Assembly: GCA_034522055.1 (NCBI GenBank)
Contig: JAXHLS010000002.1
Coordinates: forward strand, 496,001-560,000
From: Gammaproteobacteria bacterium
Lineage (GTDB): Bacteria; Pseudomonadota; Gammaproteobacteria; JAABTG01
Length of the DNA stretch: 64,000 nt
Direction: 5' to 3'
Below the pieces are notes generated by a model. The model ran no database searches and was not told where the DNA came from. It was given only the letters and a program-made list of their open reading frames with translations. A program made the translations under genes and the position numbers. Shown piece by piece: positions 55,501 to 63,276 of this stretch. Within the stretch, counting starts at the first letter, position 1; every line of letters starts with the position of its first letter.

Positions 55501-56085
55501 GCCGAGGCGGGCCAGGTTCTCCTCGGTGTGGCGCATGCGGTTCTCGGTCTCGCGGCGGCGCTCCTTGTACTTGGAGATCCCCGCCGCCTCCTCGATGAAG
55601 CCCCGCAGCTCCTCGGGCTTGGCCTCGATGACGCGGGAGATCATGCCCTGCTCGATGATGGCGTAGCTGCGCGGCCCGAGGCCGGTACCCAGGAACACAT
55701 CCATGATGTCGCGGCGCCGGCAGCGCACGCCGTTGAGGAAATAGCTGGACTGGCCGTCCCGGGACACCTGACGCCGCACCGAGATCTCGTTGTACTCGGC
55801 GTACTGCCCCCCCAGCAGCCCCTCGCTATTGTCGAACATCAGCTCGATGGTAGCCTGGCCTACCGGCTGGCGGGTATTGGAGCCGTTGAAGATGACGTCC
55901 GCCATGGAGTCGCCGCGCAGGTGCTTGGCGGAACTCTCGCCCATCACCCAGCGTATGGCGTCGATGATGTTGGACTTGCCGCAACCGTTGGGGCCCACGA
56001 TCCCCACCAGGTTGCTGGGCAACACCAGGGAGGTGGGATCGACGAAGGACTTGAAGCCCGCGAGCTTTATCTTGGCCAGACGCAT
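52585..56085 (-). CDS. smc: Chromosome segregation protein SMC
   Basis: 1,166 residues, full length. The N-terminal head has Walker A VGPNGCGKSN and the motif AIRWVMGE. Two long coiled-coil arms follow (about 170-500 and 660-1000), rich in Glu, Arg, Gln and Ala. The hinge lies around residues 510-660. The C-terminal head has the signature LLSGGEKALTAVALVF and Walker B FCLLDEVDAPLDDANV. It condenses and separates chromosomes in the nucleoid, usually with ScpA/ScpB, which are not in this window. ATG 56085 fits the family start MRLAKIKLAGFKSF. It is the first gene of the smc-zipA-sthA run. Confidence 0.96.
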   Translation of the reverse strand: MRLAKIKLAGFKSFVDPTSLVLPSNLVGIVGPNGCGKSNIIDAIRWVMGESSAKHLRGDSMADVIFNGSNTRQPVGQATIELMFDNSEGLLGGQYAEYNEISVRRQVSRDGQSSYFLNGVRCRRRDIMDVFLGTGLGPRSYAIIEQGMISRVIEAKPEELRGFIEEAAGISKYKERRRETENRMRHTEENLARLGDVRDELDKQLQRLQRQARNAEKYKEMKAEERRLKAELTVLRWQALDRRDTEEQRRVRELETAYERLVAAIRDTESEMEQRREAHVEANDAFNAVQSRYYGVGADVARLEQAIQHLRERREQLERESRRAAEAVAEADSHISDDRRQLAELVTLLERDGPRLEALRGDEAAEAEALGSAESALREWQERWEVFNQDAAEKARQAEVERTRIHNLDQGLDRLRSRRQRLEGERGGLGTDGLEQELAQLRERLQQAQGEQQRLDDQTRQAQGRGSELREQGAELANQLHAARQGLEQARGRLASLEALQEQVLAKGGAVAAWLAARDVAGERRLAEALTVEPGWERAVETVLGHHLEAVCTERFAAAAAAVDEFEQGMLGLVDSGVVEETATASDGLLSKVAAPWMVGAMMAGVRTADTLDAALALRPSLAVAESVVCPEGVWLGRNWLRVNRSEESGAGVLAREQAMRELHREITAHEERVGEVTARQEAVRGEQGQVEGELRELQQALREAQRQASATQSQVGAREAHLERARQRLTAIDRELEEIGAEQARNEQVLAASRGELQGYVEAMERHAAEREGLARERDGLRGAVDDARRRHQAVRDETQQLALRLESARSRRESLEQGIARATRQSEVLAARVEEVKGSLAEMAEPMEQTQGELEQKLAQRLAVEGELRDARARVEALDHEMRELAGRRSATEQEAEGARGELEQARMGQQEIRVRKQGLLEALEAEGQEREQVEAALPQDAAEGPWSEALEALGQRIARLGPINLAAIEEYDQESERKQYLDAQHEDLTEALETLLGAMRKIDRETRTRFKETFEQVDAGMKELFPMLFGGGHAYLELTSDDLLETGVTVMARPPGKRNSSIHLLSGGEKALTAVALVFSIFKLNPAPFCLLDEVDAPLDDANVSRFCDLVRSMSDRVQFMIISHNKLTMELTDFLVGVTMNEPGVSRLVAVDVEAALEMAAS

Positions 56086-56253
56086 GGATCAGCCCGCACG
56101 GCCCGTCGGGTGGGCGCTGGGGATGCAGGGGGATGGGCGGATCGCAGTAGGTGCCATAAGGCGCTCGATTCTAAACCAAGCGGGGCGCCTTGACAGCAGT
56201 GGGCCCGTTGCGGTGATGTGGCGGGGAAATCCACCACCCACAACGACACCATC

Positions 56254-56643
56254 ATGACCAGCCAACCCAGCAACGACCTCGAGACCTTCGACAACCCCCA
56301 GCCGGAGCGGGACTACACTATCCGCATCCGCGTCCCCGAGTTCACCTGCCTGTGTCCCAAGACCGGGCAGCCCGATTTCGCCACTCTGTACTTAGACTAC
56401 GTGCCCGAGCGCCGCTGCGTGGAGCTGAAATCCCTCAAGCTCTACGTGTGGTCCTTCCGGGACCAGGGGGCGTTCCATGAGGCCGTGACCAACCGCATCC
56501 TCGACGACCTGGTGGCGGCCGTGGCGCCGCGCTTCATGCGCCTGACGGCGGAGTTCAGCGTGCGCGGCGGCATCTACACCACGGTGGTGGCCGAACACCG
56601 GGACCCGGCATGGGAGCCCCCGGCCCGGGTGGAGTTGCCCTGA
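56254..56643 (+). CDS. queF: NADPH-dependent 7-cyano-7-deazaguanine reductase (short QueF)
   Basis: 129 residues from ATG 56254; a GTG at 56218 gives a 12-residue extension without family likeness. The active-site Cys lies in [16 protein letters not shown]. The NADPH/substrate motif is [23 protein letters not shown] with the conserved Glu, and [22 protein letters not shown] closes the tunnelling fold. It reduces preQ0 to preQ1 in queuosine synthesis. This is the short unimodular form rather than the long E. coli type. gluQRS, the other queuosine-pathway-like enzyme in the window, lies at 62 kb. An FGGY kinase starts 37 bp downstream. Confidence 0.93.
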   Translation: MTSQPSNDLETFDNPQPERDYTIRIRVPEFTCLCPKTGQPDFATLYLDYVPERRCVELKSLKLYVWSFRDQGAFHEAVTNRILDDLVAAVAPRFMRLTAEFSVRGGIYTTVVAEHRDPAWEPPARVELP

Positions 56644-56679
56644 CCCCGGCGCAACCGGAGCCGCAAGCCCTCTCGTCCC

Positions 56680-57990
56680 ATGAGCACGACCCTCTCCCCT
56701 TCATCGACGCCCGCGGGCCTGTTCCTCGGCATCGACTTCGGCACCTCGGGCTGCCGGGCGGTGCTGGTGGACGGCCGGGGCGAGGAAGTAGGGCGGACCC
56801 AGGTCCCCCTGCCCGCACCCGAGGGCAGCGACGGCCACGCCGAGCAGGCGCCGGCCCTGTGGTGGGAGGCCCTGGTGGCGGTGGTGCGGGCCCTGGGGCT
56901 GGAGGCCCGGCCGGCGCCCGTGGTGGCCGTGGCGGTGGACGGCACGTCCGCCTCCCTGCTGCTGGCGGACGCCGGGGGCCGTCCCCTCGGCCCCGCCCTC
57001 ATGTACAACGACCGCCGCTCCGTGGCGGAGGCCGCGGCGGTGGCCCGGGTGGCGCCGCCCGGCAGCGCCGCCCACGGGCCCACGGCGGCCCTGGCCAAGC
57101 TGCTGCACCTGGCGCCGCGCCACGGCGCGGCCGCCCACGCTCTGCACCAGGCGGACTGGGTCACGGGCCGCCTGCTGGGCCGCTTCGGCCACAGCGACGA
57201 GAACAATGCCCTCAAGCTGGGTTACGACCCGGCCGCCCGCCAGTGGCCGGCCTGGCTGGACGAACTGGGGGTGGAGCGCCGCCTGCTGCCCGCGGTGGTG
57301 CCCCCTGGCACTCCCCTCGGCACCGTGGGGGCCGAGGCCGCCCGCGAACTGCGCCTGGGCGGAAACCCCAGGGTCATGGCCGGCACCACCGACAGCACCG
57401 CCGCCTTCATCGCCGCCGGTGCCTCTGACCCCGGCGACGCCGTCACCTCCCTGGGCAGCACCCTGGTGCTCAAGGTCCTCGCCACCACCCCCGTGAGCGC
57501 CCCGGAATACGGCGTCTACAGCCACCGCCTGGGGGATGTCTGGCTGGCGGGCGGGGCCTCCAACAGCGGCGGCGCGGCCCTGCTGCGCCACTTCGACCAT
57601 GACCAACTCCAGGCCCTCACCCCCCGCCTGTGCCCCGACGAACCCACCGGCCTGGACTACTACCCCCTGCCCGCCAGCGGCGAGCGCTTCCCGGTCAGCG
57701 ACTCCACCCTGACACCCCGGGAGGCCCCCCGCCCCGCCGACGACGTACGGTTCCTGCAGGGCCTGCTGGAGGGCATGGCGGCCATCGAGGCCCGGGGCTA
57801 CCGCCTGCTGCAGGAACTCGGCGCCCCCTACCCCCGCCGGGTCATCACCACCGGCGGCGGCGCCGCCAACCAGGCCTGGCGGGTCATGCGCGAACGGGCC
57901 CTTGGCGTCCCCGTGACCGTGGCCACCCACGGCGACGCCGCCTACGGCGCCGCCCTGCTTGCTCTGCGCGGCTGCCGGGACAATGACTGA
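56680..57990 (+). CDS. FGGY-family carbohydrate kinase
   Basis: 436 residues, short for the family but with all key parts. The N-terminal phosphate-1 motif is FLGIDFGTSGCRAVLVD, followed by VAVAVDGTSASLLL. The central domain includes MAGTTDSTAAFIAAGA. The C-terminal ATP site reads RRVITTGGGAANQAWRVMRERALGVPV and ATHGDAAYGAALLA. It resembles the ribulokinase/xylulokinase-like group found in cyanobacteria and plants; a pentulose substrate is most likely but not certain. The coding sequence is extremely GC-rich. The stop lies in a tandem CAATGACTGATTAAC duplication where a repeat element begins. Confidence 0.85.
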   Translation: MSTTLSPSSTPAGLFLGIDFGTSGCRAVLVDGRGEEVGRTQVPLPAPEGSDGHAEQAPALWWEALVAVVRALGLEARPAPVVAVAVDGTSASLLLADAGGRPLGPALMYNDRRSVAEAAAVARVAPPGSAAHGPTAALAKLLHLAPRHGAAAHALHQADWVTGRLLGRFGHSDENNALKLGYDPAARQWPAWLDELGVERRLLPAVVPPGTPLGTVGAEAARELRLGGNPRVMAGTTDSTAAFIAAGASDPGDAVTSLGSTLVLKVLATTPVSAPEYGVYSHRLGDVWLAGGASNSGGAALLRHFDHDQLQALTPRLCPDEPTGLDYYPLPASGERFPVSDSTLTPREAPRPADDVRFLQGLLEGMAAIEARGYRLLQELGAPYPRRVITTGGGAANQAWRVMRERALGVPVTVATHGDAAYGAALLALRGCRDND

Positions 57991-58328
57991 TTAACCAATG
58001 ACTGATTAACTACGAAAGACGCGAAAGGCGCGAAAAAATAAAAAACTGAGGAAAGCTGAATTATTCGTTTTCCTGCACGACCTATGAATGGGCCGTCGTC
58101 TCAGTCACTTAAGCTTTGGAAACGCATTCGCTTAAAACGAGTTCTTCACGAATCACTTCGGCTATCTGTGATAGCGAGGATTCGGGCAACCACCCTTCCC
58201 CTTCAAGAATCGGTTGTTTTTTCGCGCCTTTCGCGTCTTTCGTAGTTAAAAAATCTTTTCATCCATGATTTGGCGGGTGCCCGTGGAATGGCCTAGGATC
58301 CGGGGTTGCTCAAACCCCCAGGGACCCC
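57981..58328. mobile_element. Inverted-repeat element (MITE-like) between FGGY kinase and cysZ
   Basis: Perfect 33-bp inverted arms occupy 58006-58038 and 58217-58249; the left arm begins TTAACTACGAAAGACGCG. The element is about 244 bp and AT-richer inside than the flanking genes. On its left, CAATGACTGATTAAC is repeated in tandem (57981-58009), with the first copy including the kinase stop. The arms contain the iterated GCGAAAG/ACGAAAG heptamer known from widespread proteobacterial intergenic repeats. Nothing is encoded. Bases 58250-58328 should hold the cysZ promoter. Confidence 0.82.
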
Positions 58329-59102
58329 ATGGCCAAGCTCAAGAACAACCCCGTCACCGGGGCCACCTATCTGATACGCGGCATTCCCCTCATCTTCAAG
58401 AAGGGCGTCAAGCGCTTCGTGGCCGTGCCCCTGCTCATCAACATCGTGCTGTTCGTGTTCGCCGTCTATTTCGCCCTCGGCCAGGTGCAGGCGCTGGACC
58501 TGTGGCTGCAGGAGCAACTGCCCGGCTGGCTGGAATGGCTCACCTGGGTGCTCTATCCCCTGTTCGGCCTGGCCATGCTGCTGGCGGTGTTCTTCGGCTT
58601 CTCCGTGCTGGCCAACATCATCGCGGCGCCCTTCAACGCCTTCCTCGCCGATGCCGTGGAACGCCAGCTCACCGGTCGCAAGGCCGAGGGGTCCGGCGCC
58701 GGGGTGGTGCGGGAGGTGCTGGTGACCATCGGTGCCGAATTGCGCAAGCTGCTCTACTTCGCCACCTGGGGCATACCGCTGCTGATCCTGTCGGTGATCC
58801 CCGGCCTCAATATCGCGGCACCGTTCCTGTGGGCCCTGTTCGGCGCGTGGATGCTGGCGGTGGAGTACACGGATTACCCCATGGGCAACCACGGCATCAC
58901 CTTCCCGCGCCAGAAGAAGATCCTGGCGGGACGACGGCTGCTGTCCCTGGGTTTCGGCGGCATGGCCACGGTGGCCCTGATGATACCGGTGGCCAACTTC
59001 GTGGTGATCCCGGTGGCGGTGGCGGGCGCCACGGCCCTGTGGGTGGACCAGTTTAAGGACGCCCCGGGCACCGCGGTCGACTCCGCCGCCGACCCAGCCT
59101 GA
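58329..59102 (+). CDS. cysZ: Sulfate transporter CysZ
   Basis: 257 residues from ATG 58329, with AGGGA just upstream. The N-terminal family motif is NPVTGATYLIRGIPLIFKKG, followed by FVAVPLLINIVLFVFAVYFALG. Several hydrophobic helices occur in the EI24/CysZ pattern, with the conserved NIIAAPFNAFLADAVER and LILSVIPGLNIAAPFLWALFGAWMLAVEYTDYPMGNHG segments. It brings sulfate into the cytosol for assimilation. It is convergent with the aminotransferase gene; the gap is 23 bp with no clear terminator. Confidence 0.93.
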   Translation: MAKLKNNPVTGATYLIRGIPLIFKKGVKRFVAVPLLINIVLFVFAVYFALGQVQALDLWLQEQLPGWLEWLTWVLYPLFGLAMLLAVFFGFSVLANIIAAPFNAFLADAVERQLTGRKAEGSGAGVVREVLVTIGAELRKLLYFATWGIPLLILSVIPGLNIAAPFLWALFGAWMLAVEYTDYPMGNHGITFPRQKKILAGRRLLSLGFGGMATVALMIPVANFVVIPVAVAGATALWVDQFKDAPGTAVDSAADPA

Positions 59103-59125
59103 GGGTCAGCCGCTGCGGCCCGGCG

Positions 59126-60310
59126 TCAGGACAGATACCCCGCCAGGCGCTCCACCCCCTCCTCCAGGCGGGCCAGGGAGGTGGTGTAGGAAAAGCGCAC
59201 ATGGCGGGCCGCCCCGTGGGCGCCGAAGTCCCGTCCCGGCGTCACCGCCACTCCCGTACGCTCCAGGAGGTCGAAGCAGAAGGCGTAACTGTCGTCGGTG
59301 AAGGGGCTGCAATCGGCGTACACGTAGAAGGCGCCGGTGGGCTCCACCGGGATGCCGAAACCGAGGTCCCGCAGGGCCGGCACCAGGAAGTCCCGGCGTT
59401 CCCTGAAGGCATCGCGGCGGGCGTCCAGGATCTCCAGCGTGGCGGGCTCGAAGGCCGCGAGGGCCGCGTACTGGGAGATGGTGGGGGCGGAGATGAACAG
59501 GTTCTGGGCGAGACGGTCAAGCTCCGGCACCAGGTACTCGGGGGCCACCAGCCAGCCCAAGCGCCAACCCGTCATGCCGAAATACTTGGAGAAGCTGTTG
59601 ATCACCAGCAGGTCCTCTCCCAGGGACAGGGCGGTGAAGTCCTCGCCATCGTAGACCAGCCCCTGGTATATCTCGTCCACCAGGAGATGAATATCCCGTT
59701 GCCAGGTTTCATGGTGAATGGCCGCCAGTTCGGCGCCGGACAGGGTTGTGCCGGTGGGATTGGAGGGCGTGGCCACCAGCACCCCGCGGGTGGCGGGGGT
59801 GGCGTGTTCGCGCACATGGGCGGCCGTGAGCTGGTAGGCCGTGTCGGCCGCCACCGGCACGCCCACCGCCCGGCCCTCCACGAAACGCACGAAATGACGA
59901 TTGCAGGGATAACCCGGATCCGCCAGCAGCACCTCGTCCCCGGGGCCCACCACGGTCCCTATGGCGAGCAGCAGGGCACCGGAGGAGCCGGTGGTGATGA
60001 GGATGCGCTCGGGACCCACGTGCAGGCCATAGCGCCGCTGATAATAGCCCGCGATGGCCTCCCGCAGGGCCATCACCCCGGTGGCCGGGGTGTAGCGGGT
60101 GCGCCCCGCCGCCAGGGCCTGCTGGCCCGCCTCCAGGATGGGCGCCGGAGTATCGAAATCCGGCTCCCCCAGCTCCATGTGGATAATATCCCGCCCCGCC
60201 GCCTCCAGGGCCTTGGCCCGCGCCAACACCTCCATGACGTAGAAACTGTCTATTGCGCGCACCCGCGCCGTGGCGCCCAGGGAAGTCGGGGCTGCGGATT
60301 GATCTGTCAT
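59126..60310 (-). CDS. PLP-dependent aminotransferase, class I/II
   Basis: 394 residues. Fold-type I aminotransferase marks: GRDIIHMELGEPDFDTPAPI, RYTPATGVMALREAIAGYY, the PLP-phosphate segment ITTGSSGALLLA, VATPSNPTGTT, and the Schiff-base Lys in VINSFSKYFGMTGWRLGW. The C-terminal substrate Arg is in ARHVRFSY. It belongs to the aspartate/alanine aminotransferase-like subgroup; the amino donor cannot be fixed. Upstream of its start lies a run of TTTTGAATT units that forms the left end of a repeat element. Confidence 0.9.
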   Translation of the reverse strand: MTDQSAAPTSLGATARVRAIDSFYVMEVLARAKALEAAGRDIIHMELGEPDFDTPAPILEAGQQALAAGRTRYTPATGVMALREAIAGYYQRRYGLHVGPERILITTGSSGALLLAIGTVVGPGDEVLLADPGYPCNRHFVRFVEGRAVGVPVAADTAYQLTAAHVREHATPATRGVLVATPSNPTGTTLSGAELAAIHHETWQRDIHLLVDEIYQGLVYDGEDFTALSLGEDLLVINSFSKYFGMTGWRLGWLVAPEYLVPELDRLAQNLFISAPTISQYAALAAFEPATLEILDARRDAFRERRDFLVPALRDLGFGIPVEPTGAFYVYADCSPFTDDSYAFCFDLLERTGVAVTPGRDFGAHGAARHVRFSYTTSLARLEEGVERLAGYLS

Positions 60311-60315
60311 GGGCG

Positions 60316-60563
60316 CAATTTTGAATTCTGAATTTTGAATTTTGAATTCCGGTGTTCGCTGCGCTCACCATTAACGTGAAAGTCGCGAAGCACGATCTCC
60401 CCCTCTCCCTTTGGGAGAGGGATGGGGTGAGGGAACGAACATGGCGATACGCGCTCCTCTTTCATCATCTTGGCCGGCGCGTAACGCCATGAGAGTTAAT
60501 CATGAAAAAACCCCGTGCGCCCCGGCGCACTCATCAATTCATAATTCAAAATTCAAAATTGGC
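60316..60563. mobile_element. Element bounded by TTTTGAATT inverted repeats, with nested dispersed repeat
   Basis: The left end (60316-60349) and the right end (60536-60563) consist of the AT-rich unit TTTTGAATT in opposite directions, alike over about 25 bp. Between them lies the dispersed repeat 60371-60499. The right end supplies the last codons of the HAD gene. The whole looks like a non-autonomous insertion between the aminotransferase and HAD genes. Confidence 0.65.
60371..60499. repeat. Dispersed repeat with conserved hairpin, copy 2
   Basis: Second copy of the element at 33288-33486. The hairpin arms here read TGGCGATACGCGC and GCGCGTAACGCCA; in the other copy they are TGGCGATACG-CGCT and AGCTCGTATCGCCA. 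Base changes in the arms largely keep pairing. This copy is 129 bp and also holds CTCTCCCTTTGGGAGAG, a small inner hairpin. Confidence 0.75.
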
Positions 60564-61319
60564 GGCCCTGTGAACTTCACGTACCAACTCGACATCAAGC
60601 CACTCGTGGCCGCCGGCATCCCCCCCCAGCACCCCAAACGGCCGCTCCACCTCTCCCATGGAATCCAACACCAGGGCGGCGCCGGTGAAGTCGTGGTCCA
60701 CCGTGAAGGTGCTCGTGGTGACGATGACCGGCAGGCCCGCACCCCGGGCCGCACGCACCCCGGGGCCGGAGTCCTCGAAGGCGATGGCCGCGGTGGGAGC
60801 CAACCCCATCTCCCTCAGCACGTATTCGTAGATGTCCGGGGCCGGCTTCTTGTGGGGCACCACCCCGCCGGCCCCCACCACCTCGAACCAGTCCATGGCG
60901 CCGGGGCCAAGGGTGTGCTCCAGCAGCGCCTCCACGTTGGCCGGGGTGGTGGTGGTGGCGATGGCCAGGCGCAAGCCCGCCTCCCGGGCCTCCCGCAGCA
61001 GGCGTTCGACCCCGGGGCGCAGGGCGATGGCGCCGCCCTCCAGCATGGCCACGTAGTGGCGGGTCTTGGCCGCGTGGAGGGCGGCAATGGACTCGTTCAC
61101 GGGTTCGGGGGGCCGGGTGGCAGGCTCCCAGGCCTTCAGGTAATGGGCCATGCGCTCCTTGCCGCCGGTGACCTCCAGCAGGCGGGTGTAATCCCCCGTA
61201 CTCCACTCCCAGTCGAGGCCGGCGTCCGCGAAGGCGTGATTGAACGCCGCCAGATGCCCGGCCTCGGTATCCGCCAGGGTACCGTCCACGTCGAATATCA
61301 GGGCTTCCAGGGTAGCCAT
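60546..61319 (-). CDS. CbbY-like HAD phosphatase
   Basis: 257 residues. HAD motifs: DVDGTLADTE (nucleophile Asp), IATTTTPANVEALL (motif II Thr), PHKKPAPDIYEYVL (motif III Lys) and AIAFEDSGPGVRAA (motif IV acids). The cap region WEWSTGDYTRLLEVTGGKERMAHY is that of CbbY, the phosphatase removing the Rubisco inhibitor xylulose-1,5-bisphosphate. This suggests a Calvin-cycle host. The extreme C-terminus (NFEF) is encoded by an AT-rich repeat end, so the original terminus was replaced. ATG 61319 is the natural start. Confidence 0.88.
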   Translation of the reverse strand: MATLEALIFDVDGTLADTEAGHLAAFNHAFADAGLDWEWSTGDYTRLLEVTGGKERMAHYLKAWEPATRPPEPVNESIAALHAAKTRHYVAMLEGGAIALRPGVERLLREAREAGLRLAIATTTTPANVEALLEHTLGPGAMDWFEVVGAGGVVPHKKPAPDIYEYVLREMGLAPTAAIAFEDSGPGVRAARGAGLPVIVTTSTFTVDHDFTGAALVLDSMGEVERPFGVLGGDAGGHEWLDVELVREVHRAANFEF

Positions 61320-61559
61320 TACGGAGCCTCCAGTCAGGGGCCACGGACTCTACCACGCGATTCCGACCCGGGCCACGCCACGGCGGCCCGTTCGTTGCGC
61401 CTATACGGGGCTTCTGGTATACAGGCGCGCTTGATTTGCGCAAGCCTCTCCTCAACAACGGGGCTGACGCTGGAACAACCGGACGGGCCGGTATCAACCG
61501 GCCCTGGCCTGACATCGAGACCTCTTCGAGTTTTGAAGGTCGCGCGGGAGTAGACATAG

Positions 61560-61982
61560 ATGCCTGAGCAAATACCCCAAGGACAGATCGAGCCCTACCA
61601 GGAGAAAAAGGGCGAGGAGTACATGAACGACCGTCAGGTTGAGCATTTCCGCGCCATCCTGGAGGATTGGCGCAAGCAGCTCATGATGGAGGTGGATCGC
61701 ACCGTGCACCACATGCAGGACGACGTCACCAACTTCCCGGATCCCAACGATCGGGCCAGCCAGGAGTCCGATTTCGCGTTGGAACTGCGTACCCGCGACC
61801 GGGAACGCAAGCTCATCCGCAAGATCGACAAGACCCTGGACAACCTCGACAACGGCGATTACGGCTACTGTGAGTCCTGCGGCGTCGAGATCGGCATCCG
61901 CCGCCTGGAAGCCCGCCCCACCGCCACCCTGTGCGTGGACTGCAAACAGCTCGAAGAGATCAAGGAAAAGCAACGGGCCTGA
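61560..61982 (+). CDS. dksA: RNA polymerase-binding transcription factor DksA
   Basis: 140 residues. An N-terminal tail and a long coiled coil ([32 protein letters not shown]) precede the tip with acidic residues [14 protein letters not shown]. The Zn finger is [18 protein letters not shown] then CVDC, with the second pair 17 residues on. DksA enters the RNA polymerase secondary channel and works with ppGpp to control rRNA and amino-acid promoters. Ribosome site GGGAGT lies before ATG 61560. gluQRS follows, as in many gammaproteobacteria. The 240 bp upstream should contain the promoter. Confidence 0.95.
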   Translation: MPEQIPQGQIEPYQEKKGEEYMNDRQVEHFRAILEDWRKQLMMEVDRTVHHMQDDVTNFPDPNDRASQESDFALELRTRDRERKLIRKIDKTLDNLDNGDYGYCESCGVEIGIRRLEARPTATLCVDCKQLEEIKEKQRA

Positions 61983-62905
61983 ACGGGGAACCACACCACG
62001 CTGCCGGCCCGCCGCCGGCGGCCTATGTAGGCCGGTTCGCCCCCTCGCCCACCGGCCCGCTGCACTTCGGCTCCCTGGTGGCGGCGGTGGGCAGCTACCT
62101 GGAAGCCCGGCGCCACGGCGGCACGTGGCTGGTGCGCATGGAGGATGTGGACGAGCCACGCACCGTGGCCGGGGCCGCCCACGGTATCCTCGCCACCCTC
62201 GAGCGTTATGGGCTGCGATGGGACGGCCTGGTCCTCTACCAGAGCGACCGTTCCGCCATCTATCACGCCGCCCTCCAGCGCCTTCTGCAAGGCCACCAGG
62301 CCTTCCCCTGCGGCTGTACCCGCAAAGAGGTGGGCGGTGGCGTGTATCCCGGCACCTGCCGCCTCGGCCTGCCCCGGGGCCGCGAGCCCCGCTCGGTGCG
62401 GGTGCATACCGCGGGAGTCCGCATCACCGTACGGGACCAGGTCCAGGGCACCTTCATCCAGGACCTGGAGCGCGATGTCGGGGACTTCGTGGTGAAGCGA
62501 GGAGACGGCTATATCGCTTACCAGCTGGCGGTGGTGGTGGACGATGCCGAGCAGGGCGTGACCCACGTGGTGCGCGGCGCCGATCTGCTGGATTCCACGC
62601 CCCGCCAGGTCCATCTCCAGCGCCTCCTGGGTTATCCCGAACCCGCTTACCTGCACCTGCCCGTGGCCATCAACAGCTGGGGCAACAAGCTCTCGAAGCA
62701 GACCGGCGCCGCGGCCGTCGACCACCACCCCCCGGTGAGCGTGCTGTGGAAGGTGATGGATTTCCTCAATCAAGGGCCGCCGCCGGAGCTGGCCCGGGCG
62801 GACCTGCCGGGCTTCTGGTCGTGGGCCTACGCCGCATGGGATGCGGAACGCGTGCCGCACATGACCGCCATCCAGGTCTCCAACCACCTGCTGGACCCGG
62901 CCTGA
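61931..62905 (+). CDS. gluQ: Glutamyl-Q tRNA(Asp) synthetase
   Basis: Up to 324 residues. The class I synthetase HIGH-like motif lies in [16 protein letters not shown]. The zinc site uses CGCTRKEV and YPGTC. The KMSKS-like loop is NKLSKQTGA. It lacks the anticodon-binding domain of GluRS, which defines GluQRS. It attaches glutamate to queuosine at position 34 of tRNA-Asp. No ATG is available: GTG 61931 overlaps dksA by 52 bp, while CTG 61979, 12 nt after AAGGA, overlaps the dksA stop and is an alternative. Conserved sequence starts about 30 codons after 61931, so the true start is unsettled. Confidence 0.9.
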   Translation: MRGLQTARRDQGKATGLNGEPHHAAGPPPAAYVGRFAPSPTGPLHFGSLVAAVGSYLEARRHGGTWLVRMEDVDEPRTVAGAAHGILATLERYGLRWDGLVLYQSDRSAIYHAALQRLLQGHQAFPCGCTRKEVGGGVYPGTCRLGLPRGREPRSVRVHTAGVRITVRDQVQGTFIQDLERDVGDFVVKRGDGYIAYQLAVVVDDAEQGVTHVVRGADLLDSTPRQVHLQRLLGYPEPAYLHLPVAINSWGNKLSKQTGAAAVDHHPPVSVLWKVMDFLNQGPPPELARADLPGFWSWAYAAWDAERVPHMTAIQVSNHLLDPA

Positions 62906-62971
62906 CCGGGAACGGGTGATCGGTGTTGGGGCGTGATGCCTGCCCTTATAGAGTGCATTACACAGCGCAAC

Positions 62972-62986
62972 GCACATTGTTGGTGC
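62972..62986 (+). promoter_or_regulatory. NtrC-binding-site-like dyad
   Basis: GCACATTGTTGGTGC has the GCAC-N7-GTGC layout of the enterobacterial NtrC consensus, and the right half TTGGTGC is identical to it. It lies about 90 bp upstream of the sigma-54 promoter match, a normal distance for an enhancer. Confidence 0.6.
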
Positions 62987-63061
62987 TTACCGCGCCCAGT
63001 GCAGCTGCGCTGTATGCATGTCGAACCCCGTCATTACCTGTTTTGCCCGACTTGCATAAGC

Positions 63062-63077
63062 TGGCATGGAGATTGCT
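63062..63077 (+). promoter_or_regulatory. Sigma-54 (RpoN) promoter upstream of ureD
   Basis: TGGCATGGAGATTGCT matches the -24/-12 consensus TGGCACG-N4-TTGCW at all but one position, with GG and GC separated by exactly 10 nt. It points toward ureD, which begins about 200 bp downstream. Confidence 0.75.
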
Positions 63078-63276
63078 CCCGCATACTCGAGAAATACAAC
63101 GGATTGTTGCGCTGAACCGCAGCAGCTGTGTCTCTGGGGCATGGGGAGCATGCAGGAAAAGGACAGATTTATTGCGATGTTGATCCGCGGCCTGGCGCGC
63201 TGGGACAGGCGGGCGGTAACGCTCCAGCGCAGTACAGTCCCGCCGGGCCCCCTTGCCTTGTGGGGGCAACTGCTGC

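Larger units (their letters stand above)
62906..63276 (+). other. Gene-free control region upstream of ureD
   Basis: About 370 bp, less GC-rich than the flanking genes. It contains an NtrC-like dyad (62972-62986) and a sigma-54 promoter match (63062-63077). Short frames here have no family likeness. The leader from the predicted start site (near 63089) to ureD is about 190 nt, unusually long, and may hold a small peptide or an RNA element that I could not identify. Confidence 0.6.
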
